Positions 45,106 to 54,037 of a DNA stretch of 64,000 bases are shown in pieces (position 1 is the stretch's first letter; each line of letters starts with the position of its first letter). The DNA lies in assembly GCF_004138485.1 (NCBI RefSeq), contig NZ_ML142848.1, positions 842,640-906,639 on the forward strand, read 5' to 3'. The position numbers were made by a program, and so were the translations under genes. This DNA is from Peristeroidobacter soli (GTDB lineage Bacteria > Pseudomonadota > Gammaproteobacteria > Steroidobacterales > Steroidobacteraceae). A model generated the notes under the pieces. The model saw only the letters and a program-made list of their open reading frames with translations, was not told the DNA's origin and did not search any database.

Positions 45106-45500
45106 CTGTTGGGCACCTCTCAAAAAGCTGCGAACACTTAACCAACCAACAAGAGCGACAGATTTCTTGAACGTCTGAAGCTCTCACAAGTTCTGGTCGA
45201 GCGGCACTGCAGCTTACGCGTGGTGCTCTCTTACACAGGGCGACGCGAAATTTATCAAAAATGTCCGGCGATGCAAGAAGCGCGTCACAGTTTTTATCCC
45301 CGCGGGCGAAAAAAATCCGGACGCGCGACCCAGCGCACGGGCTCGTGCACAGCTCGATGGCTCTCTTACGTACGAAACGCAACCCAAGAAATGCCACGAC
45401 TACCAGGCTCATACCCGACGATCCAGCATCGACGTAGCATTTCGTGAGCGCCGTTTTGACCGTTCAGGGAACTCGATAAATCCTAGCTTCCGTACACCAC
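45106..45500. other. Divergent intergenic region between decarboxylase and AAA ATPase genes
   Basis: 395 bases without a supported gene. It must hold both promoters. There are AT-rich tracts (for example TTTATCAAAAATG near 45251 and GAAAAAAATCC near 45308), and GATAAATCC about 26 bases before the ATPase start could be a -10 region. No clear riboswitch or attenuator fold was found. Confidence 0.4.
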
Positions 45501-46997
45501 ATGACCGCGACGACCGACACGCGCAGAGAGCTGGACGCGCTGCTGAAAAGCCGCGTACCGCTGATCGTCATCGAAACGCGCGACGAGCCGCGCGCCGTCG
45601 CCCTCCTCGCCTCGCTGGCACCTCAGCCCGCGAGCAAGGTGCACACGCCAGTGTTTCAGTGGACTGTCACGGACGGTTTGCGCCGGATCGATCTAAGTCT
45701 GGTCACTCCGCCGCAACACAATGACGATCCGACCGCATTGTTAAAAGGAATGCGCGCGACGGCGATGGGGGGCGTGTACATCCTGCTCGACTTCCATCCG
45801 TTCCTTGCCGATCCGGTGAACGTGCGACTGCTGAAGGACATCTGTCAGGACTACGACCGCGTCGCTCGCACCGTGGTGCTGATCAGTCACGAAATCCAGC
45901 TGCCGCGCGAGCTCGATCACTTGTGCGCGCGGCTCACGCTGGCATTTCCCGACCGAAACGAGCGCCTGGGCATCGTCGAGCGGGTCGCTTCGGAGTGGTC
46001 GAGAACTTACGGTCAGCGCGTAAAGACAGATCGCAAGTCTCTGGAACTGCTCGTGGAAAACCTCGGCGGACTGTCCACCGGCGACACCGAGCGACTGGCG
46101 CGCAAAGTCATTTTCGACGACGGCGCGCTGTTGCCGACGGATCTGCCGGCGGTGATGCAGGCGAAATATGAATTGTTAAACCGCGGCGGCGTGCTCGCGT
46201 ACGAGTACGACACCGCGCAGTTCGCCGATCTCGGCGGCATGTCGCGGCTGAAGGAATGGCTGCGATTGCGGAAACCGGCTTTCGACGGCAGCGCGCCTCA
46301 GCTCGAGGCGCCCAAAGGCGTGCTGCTGCTCGGTGTGCAGGGCTGCGGCAAGAGTGTCGCGGCGAAAGCGGCCGCCGGCATCTTCGGCGTGCCTCTGCTC
46401 CGCCTGGATTTTGGCGCCATCGTGAACAAATACATCGGCGAGTCGGAGCGGAACCTGCGCGAATCGCTGACCACCGCGGAGACGATGTCCCCGTGCGTGC
46501 TGTGGATCGACGAGATCGAAAAAGGCGTCTCACTCGGCGACAGCGACAACGGCACCTCCCGGCGGCTCCTCGGTACGTTCCTTACGTGGCTGGCGGAGAA
46601 GAAAACGCGCGTATTTGTCGTGGCGACCGCGAACGATATTTCGTCGCTGCCGCCGGAGTTGGTACGAAAGGGCCGTCTCGACGAGATCTTTTTCGTCGAC
46701 CTGCCGAGCGCCGCCGTCCGCGAGGACGTCCTGCGCATCCACGCAAAGAAGCGAAGCCTCACGCTCGCCGACAACCACGTGCGACAACTGGCCACGGCGT
46801 GCGAAGGTTTCTCGGGTGCGGAAATCGAGCAGGCCGTCGTGTCGGCCGTATACGCCGCTCACGCGAGCGGTGCGCCTGCCAGCGGTCAGCACATCCTTCA
46901 GGAGATTCGCGCGACCCGCCCGCTCTCGGTGACGATGGCGGAGAAGATTTCAGAGCTGCGATTGTGGGCTGCGGAGCGCACCGTTCCGGCCGAATAG
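45501..46997 (+). CDS. Ycf46-like AAA ATPase
   Basis: 498 residues. An N-terminal ~230-residue domain (LDALLKSRVPLIVIETRDEP; DFHPFLADPVNVRLLKDICQ) is followed by one AAA module: Walker A LLLGVQGCGKSVAAKAAAG (about residue 273), Walker B CVLWIDEIEKGVSLGD, arginine-finger region PELVRKGRLDEIFFVDLP, and a C-terminal lid (GFSGAEIEQAVVSAVYAAHA). The GVQGCGKS Walker A and the N-domain mark it as Ycf46-type, known from plastids and cyanobacteria, where it is tied to CO2/photosynthesis regulation; the role in heterotrophs is unknown. It probably works as a hexamer. Confidence 0.9.
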   Translation: MTATTDTRRELDALLKSRVPLIVIETRDEPRAVALLASLAPQPASKVHTPVFQWTVTDGLRRIDLSLVTPPQHNDDPTALLKGMRATAMGGVYILLDFHPFLADPVNVRLLKDICQDYDRVARTVVLISHEIQLPRELDHLCARLTLAFPDRNERLGIVERVASEWSRTYGQRVKTDRKSLELLVENLGGLSTGDTERLARKVIFDDGALLPTDLPAVMQAKYELLNRGGVLAYEYDTAQFADLGGMSRLKEWLRLRKPAFDGSAPQLEAPKGVLLLGVQGCGKSVAAKAAAGIFGVPLLRLDFGAIVNKYIGESERNLRESLTTAETMSPCVLWIDEIEKGVSLGDSDNGTSRRLLGTFLTWLAEKKTRVFVVATANDISSLPPELVRKGRLDEIFFVDLPSAAVREDVLRIHAKKRSLTLADNHVRQLATACEGFSGAEIEQAVVSAVYAAHASGAPASGQHILQEIRATRPLSVTMAEKISELRLWAAERTVPAE

Positions 46998-47020
46998 TCG
47001 TCAGCGGCTGACACGCTCCG

Positions 47021-48211
47021 TTATTCGAGTGCCGTCAACGGGCGAATGGGACTGAGTTCCCGGATGAACAGCAACGCGTCATAGGCGGAACCCGGCCTCA
47101 GCTCTGAGTAATAACTCGTGCCCTGCCAATAGCTGCCGCGGAACGATTGATCACGATCGAACCACCGACGCCCCAGCGCCTGCGACTGGGAACGCAGATC
47201 GAGCGTGAACGACGGCAACCCCGTTGCCGCCAGTACCTCGTTCACGCTGCCAGCCTGTGACGCCGGCAGGATGACTGTCCGATTGCCGCCGTCCTGTATC
47301 TGGCCTCGATCATGAACCGAGCCGATCACTCGCAACTCATCTCCCAGCACCCGGCGAAGGTATTGTCCGAGCGAGGCAGGCTCGGCGCCCGCCGCGAGGG
47401 CTTCAGCTCGCAGATGGCCGTTGTGGACGAATACGAGCACTCGCGCCCGCGGCCCGGACTCGTGCAGCACCTTCAGCACATTGCCGCCCATCGTGCCGGC
47501 CAGATTCTCACCGCGCTTCGGATCGGGCGTCGGCCCGGGGAAGGGATGGCGCAGGTCCATGCCGTAAAAGTGAATACGCCGCGACGGCTCGCAAGCGGCG
47601 TTGTAATTGCGCATCCACTCCAGCAGCTGGTAATTCTCCAGCAGCGGTCGCTCGCGCCACGAGAACGTGCGGTTCGCAGAGAACACCCCCTCGACGGCTG
47701 CATCGCTCAACTTCCCTTCGCCCTGCACGTAAGCGTCGGCCAGTTGCGCGTGCACCGGGTGCGTCTCGGCCACGATCGCCGTGAAGCCGAGCTCCTCGAC
47801 GAGATACTGAAACACACGATTCCTGACGATCAGAAATTCGTGCGCACCGTGCGTGCCTTCACCCAAACCCACCACGCGCGCCGAACCCACAATGCGAGTG
47901 AGCGCCCCCAGATCGTTGGCCGTCAGAGCGTCGATGTCTGGCGGCAGCGCGACGGCATGCGCCGCGGCCCAGGCGGTCGCTTCGTTTGCTTCGGCCGGTG
48001 TCGCTGCCGCGGCTGACGCCGGCTGCCAGCAAGTCAGCAGCGACCATGCCAGTAGCCAGGCACCTCTCAAGGCAGCACCGGTAACACCAGGCGCGAGGAA
48101 AACTCGGCCGAATCGCTCTGCACGTACACGCGGAGGGATGACCTTTCCTGCGGGTGTCACGCGCGACGACAGCTCAGCCCGGAGGGCCGCCCTCTTCGCC
48201 AAAGTCGGCAA
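47021..48211 (-). CDS. Erythromycin-esterase-family hydrolase, exported
   Basis: Up to 396 residues; the start is uncertain. The first ~45 residues are basic and atypical, and a signal-like segment (ALRGAWLLAWSLLTCWQPASAAAA) lies at about 46-70, so translation may begin at the TTG or another codon just before it; the long form overlaps tsaC by 38 bases. The catalytic domain shows VVGLGEGTHGAHEFLIVRNR and AIVAETHPVHAQLADAYVQG, the active-site His/Glu pattern of the EreA/succinoglycan-biosynthesis hydrolase family. An antibiotic substrate cannot be assumed; most relatives are uncharacterised exported enzymes. Confidence 0.82.
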   Translation of the reverse strand: MPTLAKRAALRAELSSRVTPAGKVIPPRVRAERFGRVFLAPGVTGAALRGAWLLAWSLLTCWQPASAAAATPAEANEATAWAAAHAVALPPDIDALTANDLGALTRIVGSARVVGLGEGTHGAHEFLIVRNRVFQYLVEELGFTAIVAETHPVHAQLADAYVQGEGKLSDAAVEGVFSANRTFSWRERPLLENYQLLEWMRNYNAACEPSRRIHFYGMDLRHPFPGPTPDPKRGENLAGTMGGNVLKVLHESGPRARVLVFVHNGHLRAEALAAGAEPASLGQYLRRVLGDELRVIGSVHDRGQIQDGGNRTVILPASQAGSVNEVLAATGLPSFTLDLRSQSQALGRRWFDRDQSFRGSYWQGTSYYSELRPGSAYDALLFIRELSPIRPLTALE

Positions 48212-49220
48212 CCCAGGCAGCGATGTCCTGGTCGTAGGTGACGATGTTTTCGGCGCTGGCCGAGCGACGCAGCCGGTCGCGCACGGCGTCCCACTTCTCG
48301 CCTTCCGGGACTTCCTCGACCAGGATGATCTTCGCCGACGCCTTATCGAGCGTGCGCAGATTCGCGTACAGATTGCGCGCGTAGATATCCGGGCGGATAC
48401 CGGCGTTGATCCACGTCATGAACGGATTCGCCGTGCCCGGCGGCCGTTGTGCCAGCACCGCGACTTTCTCGTGATTCGCGGTGAACTCGTTCATCACCGT
48501 CTCGAGCCGACGGCTCGGCACGACGTTCACCGGCGTTGCCGGCGAGTAATGCCGCGACGTCGAGCCCGGCACGCGCGGCGTGCTCGGATTCGCCCCGACC
48601 TGGATGGTCGGCACGACCGCCTGGAGCTGCGACAGACTGATGCTTCCCGGGCGCAACACTCGCGGACCGTCAGCGAGGCAGCTGACGATGGTGGATTCGA
48701 GACCGACTTTACAGTCGCCGCCGTCGAGCACGAACTTCAGCTCGTCGCCGAACTCTTCGCGCACGTGCTCCGCCCGCGTCGGGCTGACGTGACCATATTT
48801 GTTCGCCGACGGTGCAGCGATGCCGCCGCCGAACGCGTTGAGCAGTTGCTGCGCGACCGGATGATTCGGCACGCGAATCGCGACTGTGTCCTGCCCGCCA
48901 GTAATCACGTCGTTGACGGCCGGCGCGCGCTTCGCCACCAGCGTCAGCGGGCCCGGCCAGAATGCATCGGCGAGCTTCTTCGCTTCCGGCGTCATGTCGC
49001 GCACCCAGCGCTGCAGATAACGCGGGTGATCGATGTGCACGATCACCGGATGCGTCGAGGGCCGACCTTTGACGCGGAAAATCTTACGCACTGCGTCCGG
49101 GTTGTTGGCGTTCGCGCCCAGGCCGTACACCGTCTCGGTAGGAAATGCCACGAGCTCGCCGGCGCGCAGCGCTTCGACGGCCTCCTGGATTTCCTGTTGT
49201 AGAACTCGTCCTATAGCCAT
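48174..49220 (-). CDS. tsaC: L-threonylcarbamoyladenylate synthase, two-domain Sua5 type
   Basis: 348 residues. The YrdC domain (about 1-210) has VAFPTETVYGLGANANNPDA, RKIFRVKGRPSTHPVIVH, the KRAP and PSANKYGHVSPT segments; a C-terminal Sua5 domain follows (SRHYSPATPVNVVPSRR onward), as in archaeal/yeast Sua5 rather than the short E. coli TsaC. It makes threonylcarbamoyl-AMP for t6A37 of ANN-decoding tRNAs. The linker motif PGSTSRHYSP, which controls access to the active site in Sua5 structures, is intact. Followed by the esterase-like gene. Confidence 0.93.
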   Translation of the reverse strand: MAIGRVLQQEIQEAVEALRAGELVAFPTETVYGLGANANNPDAVRKIFRVKGRPSTHPVIVHIDHPRYLQRWVRDMTPEAKKLADAFWPGPLTLVAKRAPAVNDVITGGQDTVAIRVPNHPVAQQLLNAFGGGIAAPSANKYGHVSPTRAEHVREEFGDELKFVLDGGDCKVGLESTIVSCLADGPRVLRPGSISLSQLQAVVPTIQVGANPSTPRVPGSTSRHYSPATPVNVVPSRRLETVMNEFTANHEKVAVLAQRPPGTANPFMTWINAGIRPDIYARNLYANLRTLDKASAKIILVEEVPEGEKWDAVRDRLRRSASAENIVTYDQDIAAWVADFGEEGGPPG

Positions 49221-49275
49221 GGGCGCAATGATAGCAAGAGGGCTCCGGCCTTATTGTCGCGCGCGACGAACGGTC

Positions 49276-52134
49276 TTATTCGAGTGCCGTCCGGGTCCAG
49301 CCTTGCGCCGTCCGGCGCAGCTCGTAGGTCGGCCAGAAGCGCTTGTCGAGCTTCAGTGTCATGACTTCGACCGAGCCGTTCCAGGTCACAGTCCGCAGTC
49401 TGAGCGAGCTGCGGTCCTCGCGGCCACTGACGGCCTGGATGAACTGATCCAGATCGGCGACAGGCTTGCCGTCCACCTCGACGATGCGCCGGCCGGCCCA
49501 CAGCTGATAACGCGTCGCCGGCGAGCCGTACGAGAAGTACGCGACGAACACGCCGTCCGGCTCGATGCCGCGCTGAGCCGCCAGTGCACGATGCGGCTTC
49601 TGCAACACCGCGCCGGCCCACACGACGATGCGATCGAGATCGCGGCCGCCGAGCTCCACCGTCGGCACATCGATGGTCTGCACGCCCTTGTCGCGCCAGA
49701 CGGTCACTTTCACCGCCGGCTTCTGCACGCTTCGCTCCACTTCACGGAAACGATTCACGATGGCGCCATCGATATCCAGAATCAGATCGCCCGAGCGCAA
49801 CAGCCCGTCCGCCGGCGAGCCGCCGACCGTGCGCACCACGCTGAGCACCTGACGGCGCTCCGGGCTGTGTTGCTCCAGACGGCGGATCCAGTCATCCGGC
49901 AAATCCTGCTTGCGGGCGACCGCCAGCGGCACCGGCTGCAGCTCGGCTTCCAGCGAATGTAACGCACGACCCTCGCGCAGTAACGGCAACATCTCCTGCA
50001 CCAGCTCGGCCGAGATGCCGCGATTCTCCTGCGCAATCTCACGACCGGCTTCATAAGCGAAGCTGGCCCACGTCGCGATCACGGCGCCGCTCTTGTCGAC
50101 CAGTACACCGTCGTAATCGGCCGGTCCATTGACCAGGGAGATGGTTTCGAGATTCGACTCACGGAACTGCAGCGTGCGCGACAGTGGGAATCCCACAGGG
50201 TCCACCGAGGCGACCGTCGCCGAGCGCGATTGCACCTTGCCATCGACACGCATGCCGACCGCCCACACTTCCTGACCCGGCTGCACATCCACCGCCTTCA
50301 AGGTCGCGGCCTTCGCTGGCGTCGCACCGATCAGCTTCGGGTCATACGAAATCGCGGCGATATTGTGCAGCGGATGGATATATTCCACTCGACCCGGCAC
50401 TTCGATCGAGCCGGCGAACGTGATGCGCACGTCGCCCAGCGGCGCCGGCACAGTGTTGCGATCGACGATCACCAGGCCGCGCTCGGCATCGACGATCAGG
50501 CCCGTGCCGTAATAGCTGCGCTCGGTGATGCCCGACACCGAATACGGCATGTCGAAATTCACCAGCACCAGCGACGGCGCGAGTTTGTTGATCAACGGGT
50601 CGCCGGTCTTTGCGAACGTCGTCGTGGCCGGATCCGGCGCCTTCGCGAGACCGTCCGTTCCCCATGGGGTGCACGGCCAGGTGCCTTGCTTGTCGTCACG
50701 CTTGCAGACGCGCGCCGGGAACCAGCGGCGATCCATACGAATGCTTCGCCACTGCGCGGTCTTCGGATCGTCGATCGTGAAGAAACGCAGCGTCACGCGC
50801 TCGCCGTCACCGAGCTTCGCGAGCACTTCTTCCAGATCGCCCAGACCGCCGATCTCCTTGCCGCTCGCCTCGCTGATCACAGCGCCGCGAGGCACGCCCG
50901 CGGCGCCGAGTGAGTAGCCGGGATTGGCGACATACACGCCCTTGATCGGCACATTGATGTGACGCGCCTGCTGCCAGGACAGGTTGTGAACGACCGCGTC
51001 CCCGAACTCCAGGAACTCATCCGGCATCACTTCATACATGTCCTGGATGGGCAACTCGCGCTCGAACGCCTGGCCGCCGCGCTCGATCGACAGCTTCACC
51101 GTCTTGCCGACGCCGTCATCCAGCGTTGCGGCGAGCAGTGAGAAATCCGCGGTGAGCTGGCCGTTGATACGCACCAGAACGTCACCGGGCTCGAGCACGT
51201 TCTCGGCCTTCGAGCCCTTCTGCACTTCCGACACCACCAGCATGCCGACCGTGTTCGGAAACTTCTTGCGCACCTCGATTTCGGACTCGTTGCGCAGACC
51301 AAGCCGACGCACTTCGTCGAACGGCGTGTAGACGAACACCGTCTGCAGCGTGCCGCGAGCGACCGACTTGTTCTTCTGAATCGCTTCCAACGCGCGCGTC
51401 ACGCGATCCAGCGGCAAATAGAAACTGGAGGCCGCGGCCGAGCTGCCGCCGGCATTGAGCGCCAGCACACGACCGTCGATGTCGATCACCGGCGAGCCCG
51501 ACGAGCCACCCGAGGTGCTCGACGCCGCCTGGTAATAGAACGTGTTGAAGTCGTTGTACTTGCCGAGGCCGTAGTTCGGCGCCTCGCGATCCAGGCGCGC
51601 CAGCGTGCCGGCCAGGATGGAAAGCTGTTCGCCGGCATCGTTGCCGATGACCCGGATCTCACGTCCCACCTGCGCACCCTGCGGGAACAGCTTCAACTCG
51701 GTGGGCTTGATGAACCGCAGCTTCGAGGGGTCGTAACGATAGAAGCCGAAGTCGTGCACCGGATCGCGATACACCGGATACAGCGTGACTTCCTCGCGGT
51801 TCAGAAACACCGCGGTGGCGGTCACCGGGCCAGGCGTCACGACGTGACGATTGGTGAGAATCAGGCCGCGCTGGGCGTCGACCACGAAGCCGGTGGCCTG
51901 GCTCGACATATTCCATTCGGTATCGAAGGCGCGCGCCAGATCGACCTGGATGGTGACCACGCCGCTGGCGACGCGCTCCAGCGTGCGGGTCCAGCGTGAA
52001 TCCTCGACATCGGGAACCGGCACCGCCGCGGGCGGCACCGGCGAGCCGGCAGCGGGCGCCGATCCGGGCGCCTGGGAATACGAAGGCAGAGCAGTGAGCA
52101 GCAGCAGTCCGGCAACGGCGAGAGTTCTATGCAT
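49276..52134 (-). CDS. Nma111/Deg7-type HtrA protein with one active and one dead protease domain
   Basis: 952 residues. Signal peptide 1-20; a chymotrypsin-like protease (about 50-265) with His97 (LTNRHVV), Asp128 (PVHDFGF) and Ser212 (SGGSSGSPV); PDZ domains near 275-370 and 385-455; a second protease-like domain (about 515-720) in which the same positions read DRNTV, PLHNIAAI and GPADYDGVL, so His, Asp and Ser are all lost; then PDZ domains near 745-830 and 850-935. Segments such as VYRDPVHDFGF and VGREIRVIGNDAGEQLSILAG closely follow yeast nuclear Nma111; plant Deg7 shares the plan. Here export to the periplasm is predicted. A repair-type protease/chaperone role is inferred. It lies 65 bases after dgkA. 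Confidence 0.92.
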   Translation of the reverse strand: MHRTLAVAGLLLLTALPSYSQAPGSAPAAGSPVPPAAVPVPDVEDSRWTRTLERVASGVVTIQVDLARAFDTEWNMSSQATGFVVDAQRGLILTNRHVVTPGPVTATAVFLNREEVTLYPVYRDPVHDFGFYRYDPSKLRFIKPTELKLFPQGAQVGREIRVIGNDAGEQLSILAGTLARLDREAPNYGLGKYNDFNTFYYQAASSTSGGSSGSPVIDIDGRVLALNAGGSSAAASSFYLPLDRVTRALEAIQKNKSVARGTLQTVFVYTPFDEVRRLGLRNESEIEVRKKFPNTVGMLVVSEVQKGSKAENVLEPGDVLVRINGQLTADFSLLAATLDDGVGKTVKLSIERGGQAFERELPIQDMYEVMPDEFLEFGDAVVHNLSWQQARHINVPIKGVYVANPGYSLGAAGVPRGAVISEASGKEIGGLGDLEEVLAKLGDGERVTLRFFTIDDPKTAQWRSIRMDRRWFPARVCKRDDKQGTWPCTPWGTDGLAKAPDPATTTFAKTGDPLINKLAPSLVLVNFDMPYSVSGITERSYYGTGLIVDAERGLVIVDRNTVPAPLGDVRITFAGSIEVPGRVEYIHPLHNIAAISYDPKLIGATPAKAATLKAVDVQPGQEVWAVGMRVDGKVQSRSATVASVDPVGFPLSRTLQFRESNLETISLVNGPADYDGVLVDKSGAVIATWASFAYEAGREIAQENRGISAELVQEMLPLLREGRALHSLEAELQPVPLAVARKQDLPDDWIRRLEQHSPERRQVLSVVRTVGGSPADGLLRSGDLILDIDGAIVNRFREVERSVQKPAVKVTVWRDKGVQTIDVPTVELGGRDLDRIVVWAGAVLQKPHRALAAQRGIEPDGVFVAYFSYGSPATRYQLWAGRRIVEVDGKPVADLDQFIQAVSGREDRSSLRLRTVTWNGSVEVMTLKLDKRFWPTYELRRTAQGWTRTALE

Positions 52135-52199
52135 GAGTGAACCGCGTTCGAGGCTGTTGAAGGAGCCGCGACCGGAGGGTTCACTCGAGCCGGGCTCGT

Positions 52200-52571
52200 T
52201 CAGCCCAGCAGCAGGAACCCCCAGATCACGATCAGGACGCCGAAGGATAACAGCACGGCGGTCGAGCCGACGTCCTTGGCCAGCCCGGACAGCTCGTGAC
52301 GCTCCAGGCCGATCCGGTCGACCACGGTCTCGATGCCGGTGTTGAGCAGCTCCACGATCAATACCAGCAGGACCGAGCTGATCAATAAGGCCTTTTCGAT
52401 GGGCGTCTTACCCAGGTAGAAGCCCAGCGGCAGCAACACCACCGCCAGGGCCACTTCCTGCCTGAACGCCGCTTCGCTGCGGAACGCGCCCCGGAAACCC
52501 TTCCATGAATTGACGAATGCGAGCAATAGCCGGCGCATGCCGGCCAGCTTGGGGCGCTCTGTTATTGTCAT
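52200..52571 (-). CDS. dgkA: Diacylglycerol kinase DgkA
   Basis: 123 residues, the size of E. coli DgkA. Features: [20 protein letters not shown] surface helix with the catalytic-site glutamate, [20 protein letters not shown] and [20 protein letters not shown], and a last membrane helix [17 protein letters not shown]. It phosphorylates diacylglycerol, recycling lipid from osmoregulated-glucan and lipid A modification. Its ATG overlaps the gcvPB stop by three bases, so it is translationally coupled to the glycine cleavage genes, which is unusual. Confidence 0.95.
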   Translation of the reverse strand: MTITERPKLAGMRRLLLAFVNSWKGFRGAFRSEAAFRQEVALAVVLLPLGFYLGKTPIEKALLISSVLLVLIVELLNTGIETVVDRIGLERHELSGLAKDVGSTAVLLSFGVLIVIWGFLLLG

Positions 52572-54037
52572 TCAGTGCTTCTCATGCCGTAGGTCAGATC
52601 GAGTTGCTTGGCGGCGCGCACGTCATCCAGACGACGAACCGGCAAAGTATACGGAGCGCCCTTGACCTTGGCCGCATCCTGTTCGGCCTCGGCCTGAATC
52701 GCGATCAATGCGTCCACGAAACCATCCAGCTCCTCCTTGGCCTCGGTCTCGGTGGGCTCGATCAACAGGCACTCCGGCACCAGCAGGGGGAAGTACGTGG
52801 TCGGCGCATGGTAGCCGTAGTCGAGCAGACGCTTGGCGAAGTCCATGGCGTTCACGCCCAGCTCCTTGGCCTGGCGCTTCATCGTGATGATGAATTCGTG
52901 GCTGGCGCGACGCTCCGGGTAGGCCGCATCGAAACCCGCCTTCTTCAAGCGAGCCAGCAGATAGTTGGCGTTGAGCGCCGAGAACTCCGCGACCCGGTGC
53001 ATGCCTTCGCGACCGAGCATGCGCATATAAACATACGCACGCAGCAGCACGCCGGCGTTGCCCATGAACGCGGACAGGCGGCCGATGGTCTGCGGCACGT
53101 CCTTTTCATCCAGCCAGCGATAGTTGTCTCCATCCTTGCCCACGGTCGGAATGGGCAGGAACGGCAGCAACCGCTGACCGACGCCGACCGCACCCGAGCC
53201 CGGACCGCCACCGCCGTGCGGCGTGGAGAAGGTCTTGTGCAGGTTCATGTGGATCACGTCGAAGCCCATGTCGCCCGGACGCACCTTGCCGAGGATGGCG
53301 TTGAGGTTGGCACCGTCGTAATAAAGCAGGCCGCCGGCATCGTGCACGAGCTTGGCGACCTCCTGAATGCGACGTTCGAACACGCCGAGGGTCGAAGGAT
53401 TGGTCAACATGATGCCGGCCGTCTTCGGACCCAGCGCGCCCTTGAGCGCATCGATGTCGATGTCGCCATTGGGCAGCGAAGGAATTTCGACCACCGTGCA
53501 ACCACACATGGTCGCGGTCGCCGGATTGGTACCGTGCGCGGCATCCGGCACGATGATCTCGGTGCGCTCCAGATCGTTGCGAGCCTTGTGATAGGCACGA
53601 ATCATCGCGACGCCGGCAAACTCACCCTGCGCGCCAGCCATCGGCGTGAGCGACACGCCTTTCATGCCGGTGACATCCTTGAGCATTTCCTGCAGCTCGT
53701 ACAGGCACGCCAGGAAGCCCTGACTCACCGAGTCCGGCGCCAACGGATGACGTCCCAGGAACTCCGGCAGCATCGCGAACGCATTACACGCGCGCGGGTT
53801 GTACTTCATCGTGCACGAACCCAATGGATAAAAATGGGTATCGATCGAGAAGTTCAGCTGCGACAGCCGAGTGAAGTGACGCACGGCCTGCAGCTCGGAG
53901 ACTTCCGGCAGCGCGGCGCGCTTGCGACGACGAAACTTCTCCGGCACCTGGGCGGTGGCACCTTGCGGATACTGGCCGACGGCGCTGCGCCCGGTGCGCG
54001 AATGTTTGAAAATCAAAGGTTCAGAGATGTGGCTCAT
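52568..54037 (-). CDS. gcvPB: Glycine decarboxylase subunit 2 (P-protein, PLP-binding)
   Basis: 489 residues from the ATG at 54037 (overlapping gcvPA). This is the PLP-carrying half of the split P-protein: [15 protein letters not shown] near the N-terminus, [16 protein letters not shown], and the PLP lysine in [20 protein letters not shown]. With subunit 1 it decarboxylates glycine and passes aminomethyl to lipoyl-GcvH. Splitting into two subunits is typical of Xanthomonadales-type and Gram-positive systems, unlike the ~950-residue single GcvP of E. coli. Confidence 0.97.
   Translation of the reverse strand: MSHISEPLIFKHSRTGRSAVGQYPQGATAQVPEKFRRRKRAALPEVSELQAVRHFTRLSQLNFSIDTHFYPLGSCTMKYNPRACNAFAMLPEFLGRHPLAPDSVSQGFLACLYELQEMLKDVTGMKGVSLTPMAGAQGEFAGVAMIRAYHKARNDLERTEIIVPDAAHGTNPATATMCGCTVVEIPSLPNGDIDIDALKGALGPKTAGIMLTNPSTLGVFERRIQEVAKLVHDAGGLLYYDGANLNAILGKVRPGDMGFDVIHMNLHKTFSTPHGGGGPGSGAVGVGQRLLPFLPIPTVGKDGDNYRWLDEKDVPQTIGRLSAFMGNAGVLLRAYVYMRMLGREGMHRVAEFSALNANYLLARLKKAGFDAAYPERRASHEFIITMKRQAKELGVNAMDFAKRLLDYGYHAPTTYFPLLVPECLLIEPTETEAKEELDGFVDALIAIQAEAEQDAAKVKGAPYTLPVRRLDDVRAAKQLDLTYGMRSTE

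Noticed and set aside
47021-48211. Macrolide-resistance function for the erythromycin-esterase-family gene
   Set aside because: The family is broad and mostly uncharacterised; sequence and context give no sign of antibiotic substrate or mobile origin.
47019-49291. The 16-base sequence TTATTCGAGTGCCGTC occurs at the ends of both the esterase-like and the Nma111-like genes, giving both proteins the C-terminus TALE
   Set aside because: One repeated 16-mer in 64 kb is expected by chance about half the time, and the proteins are otherwise unrelated.
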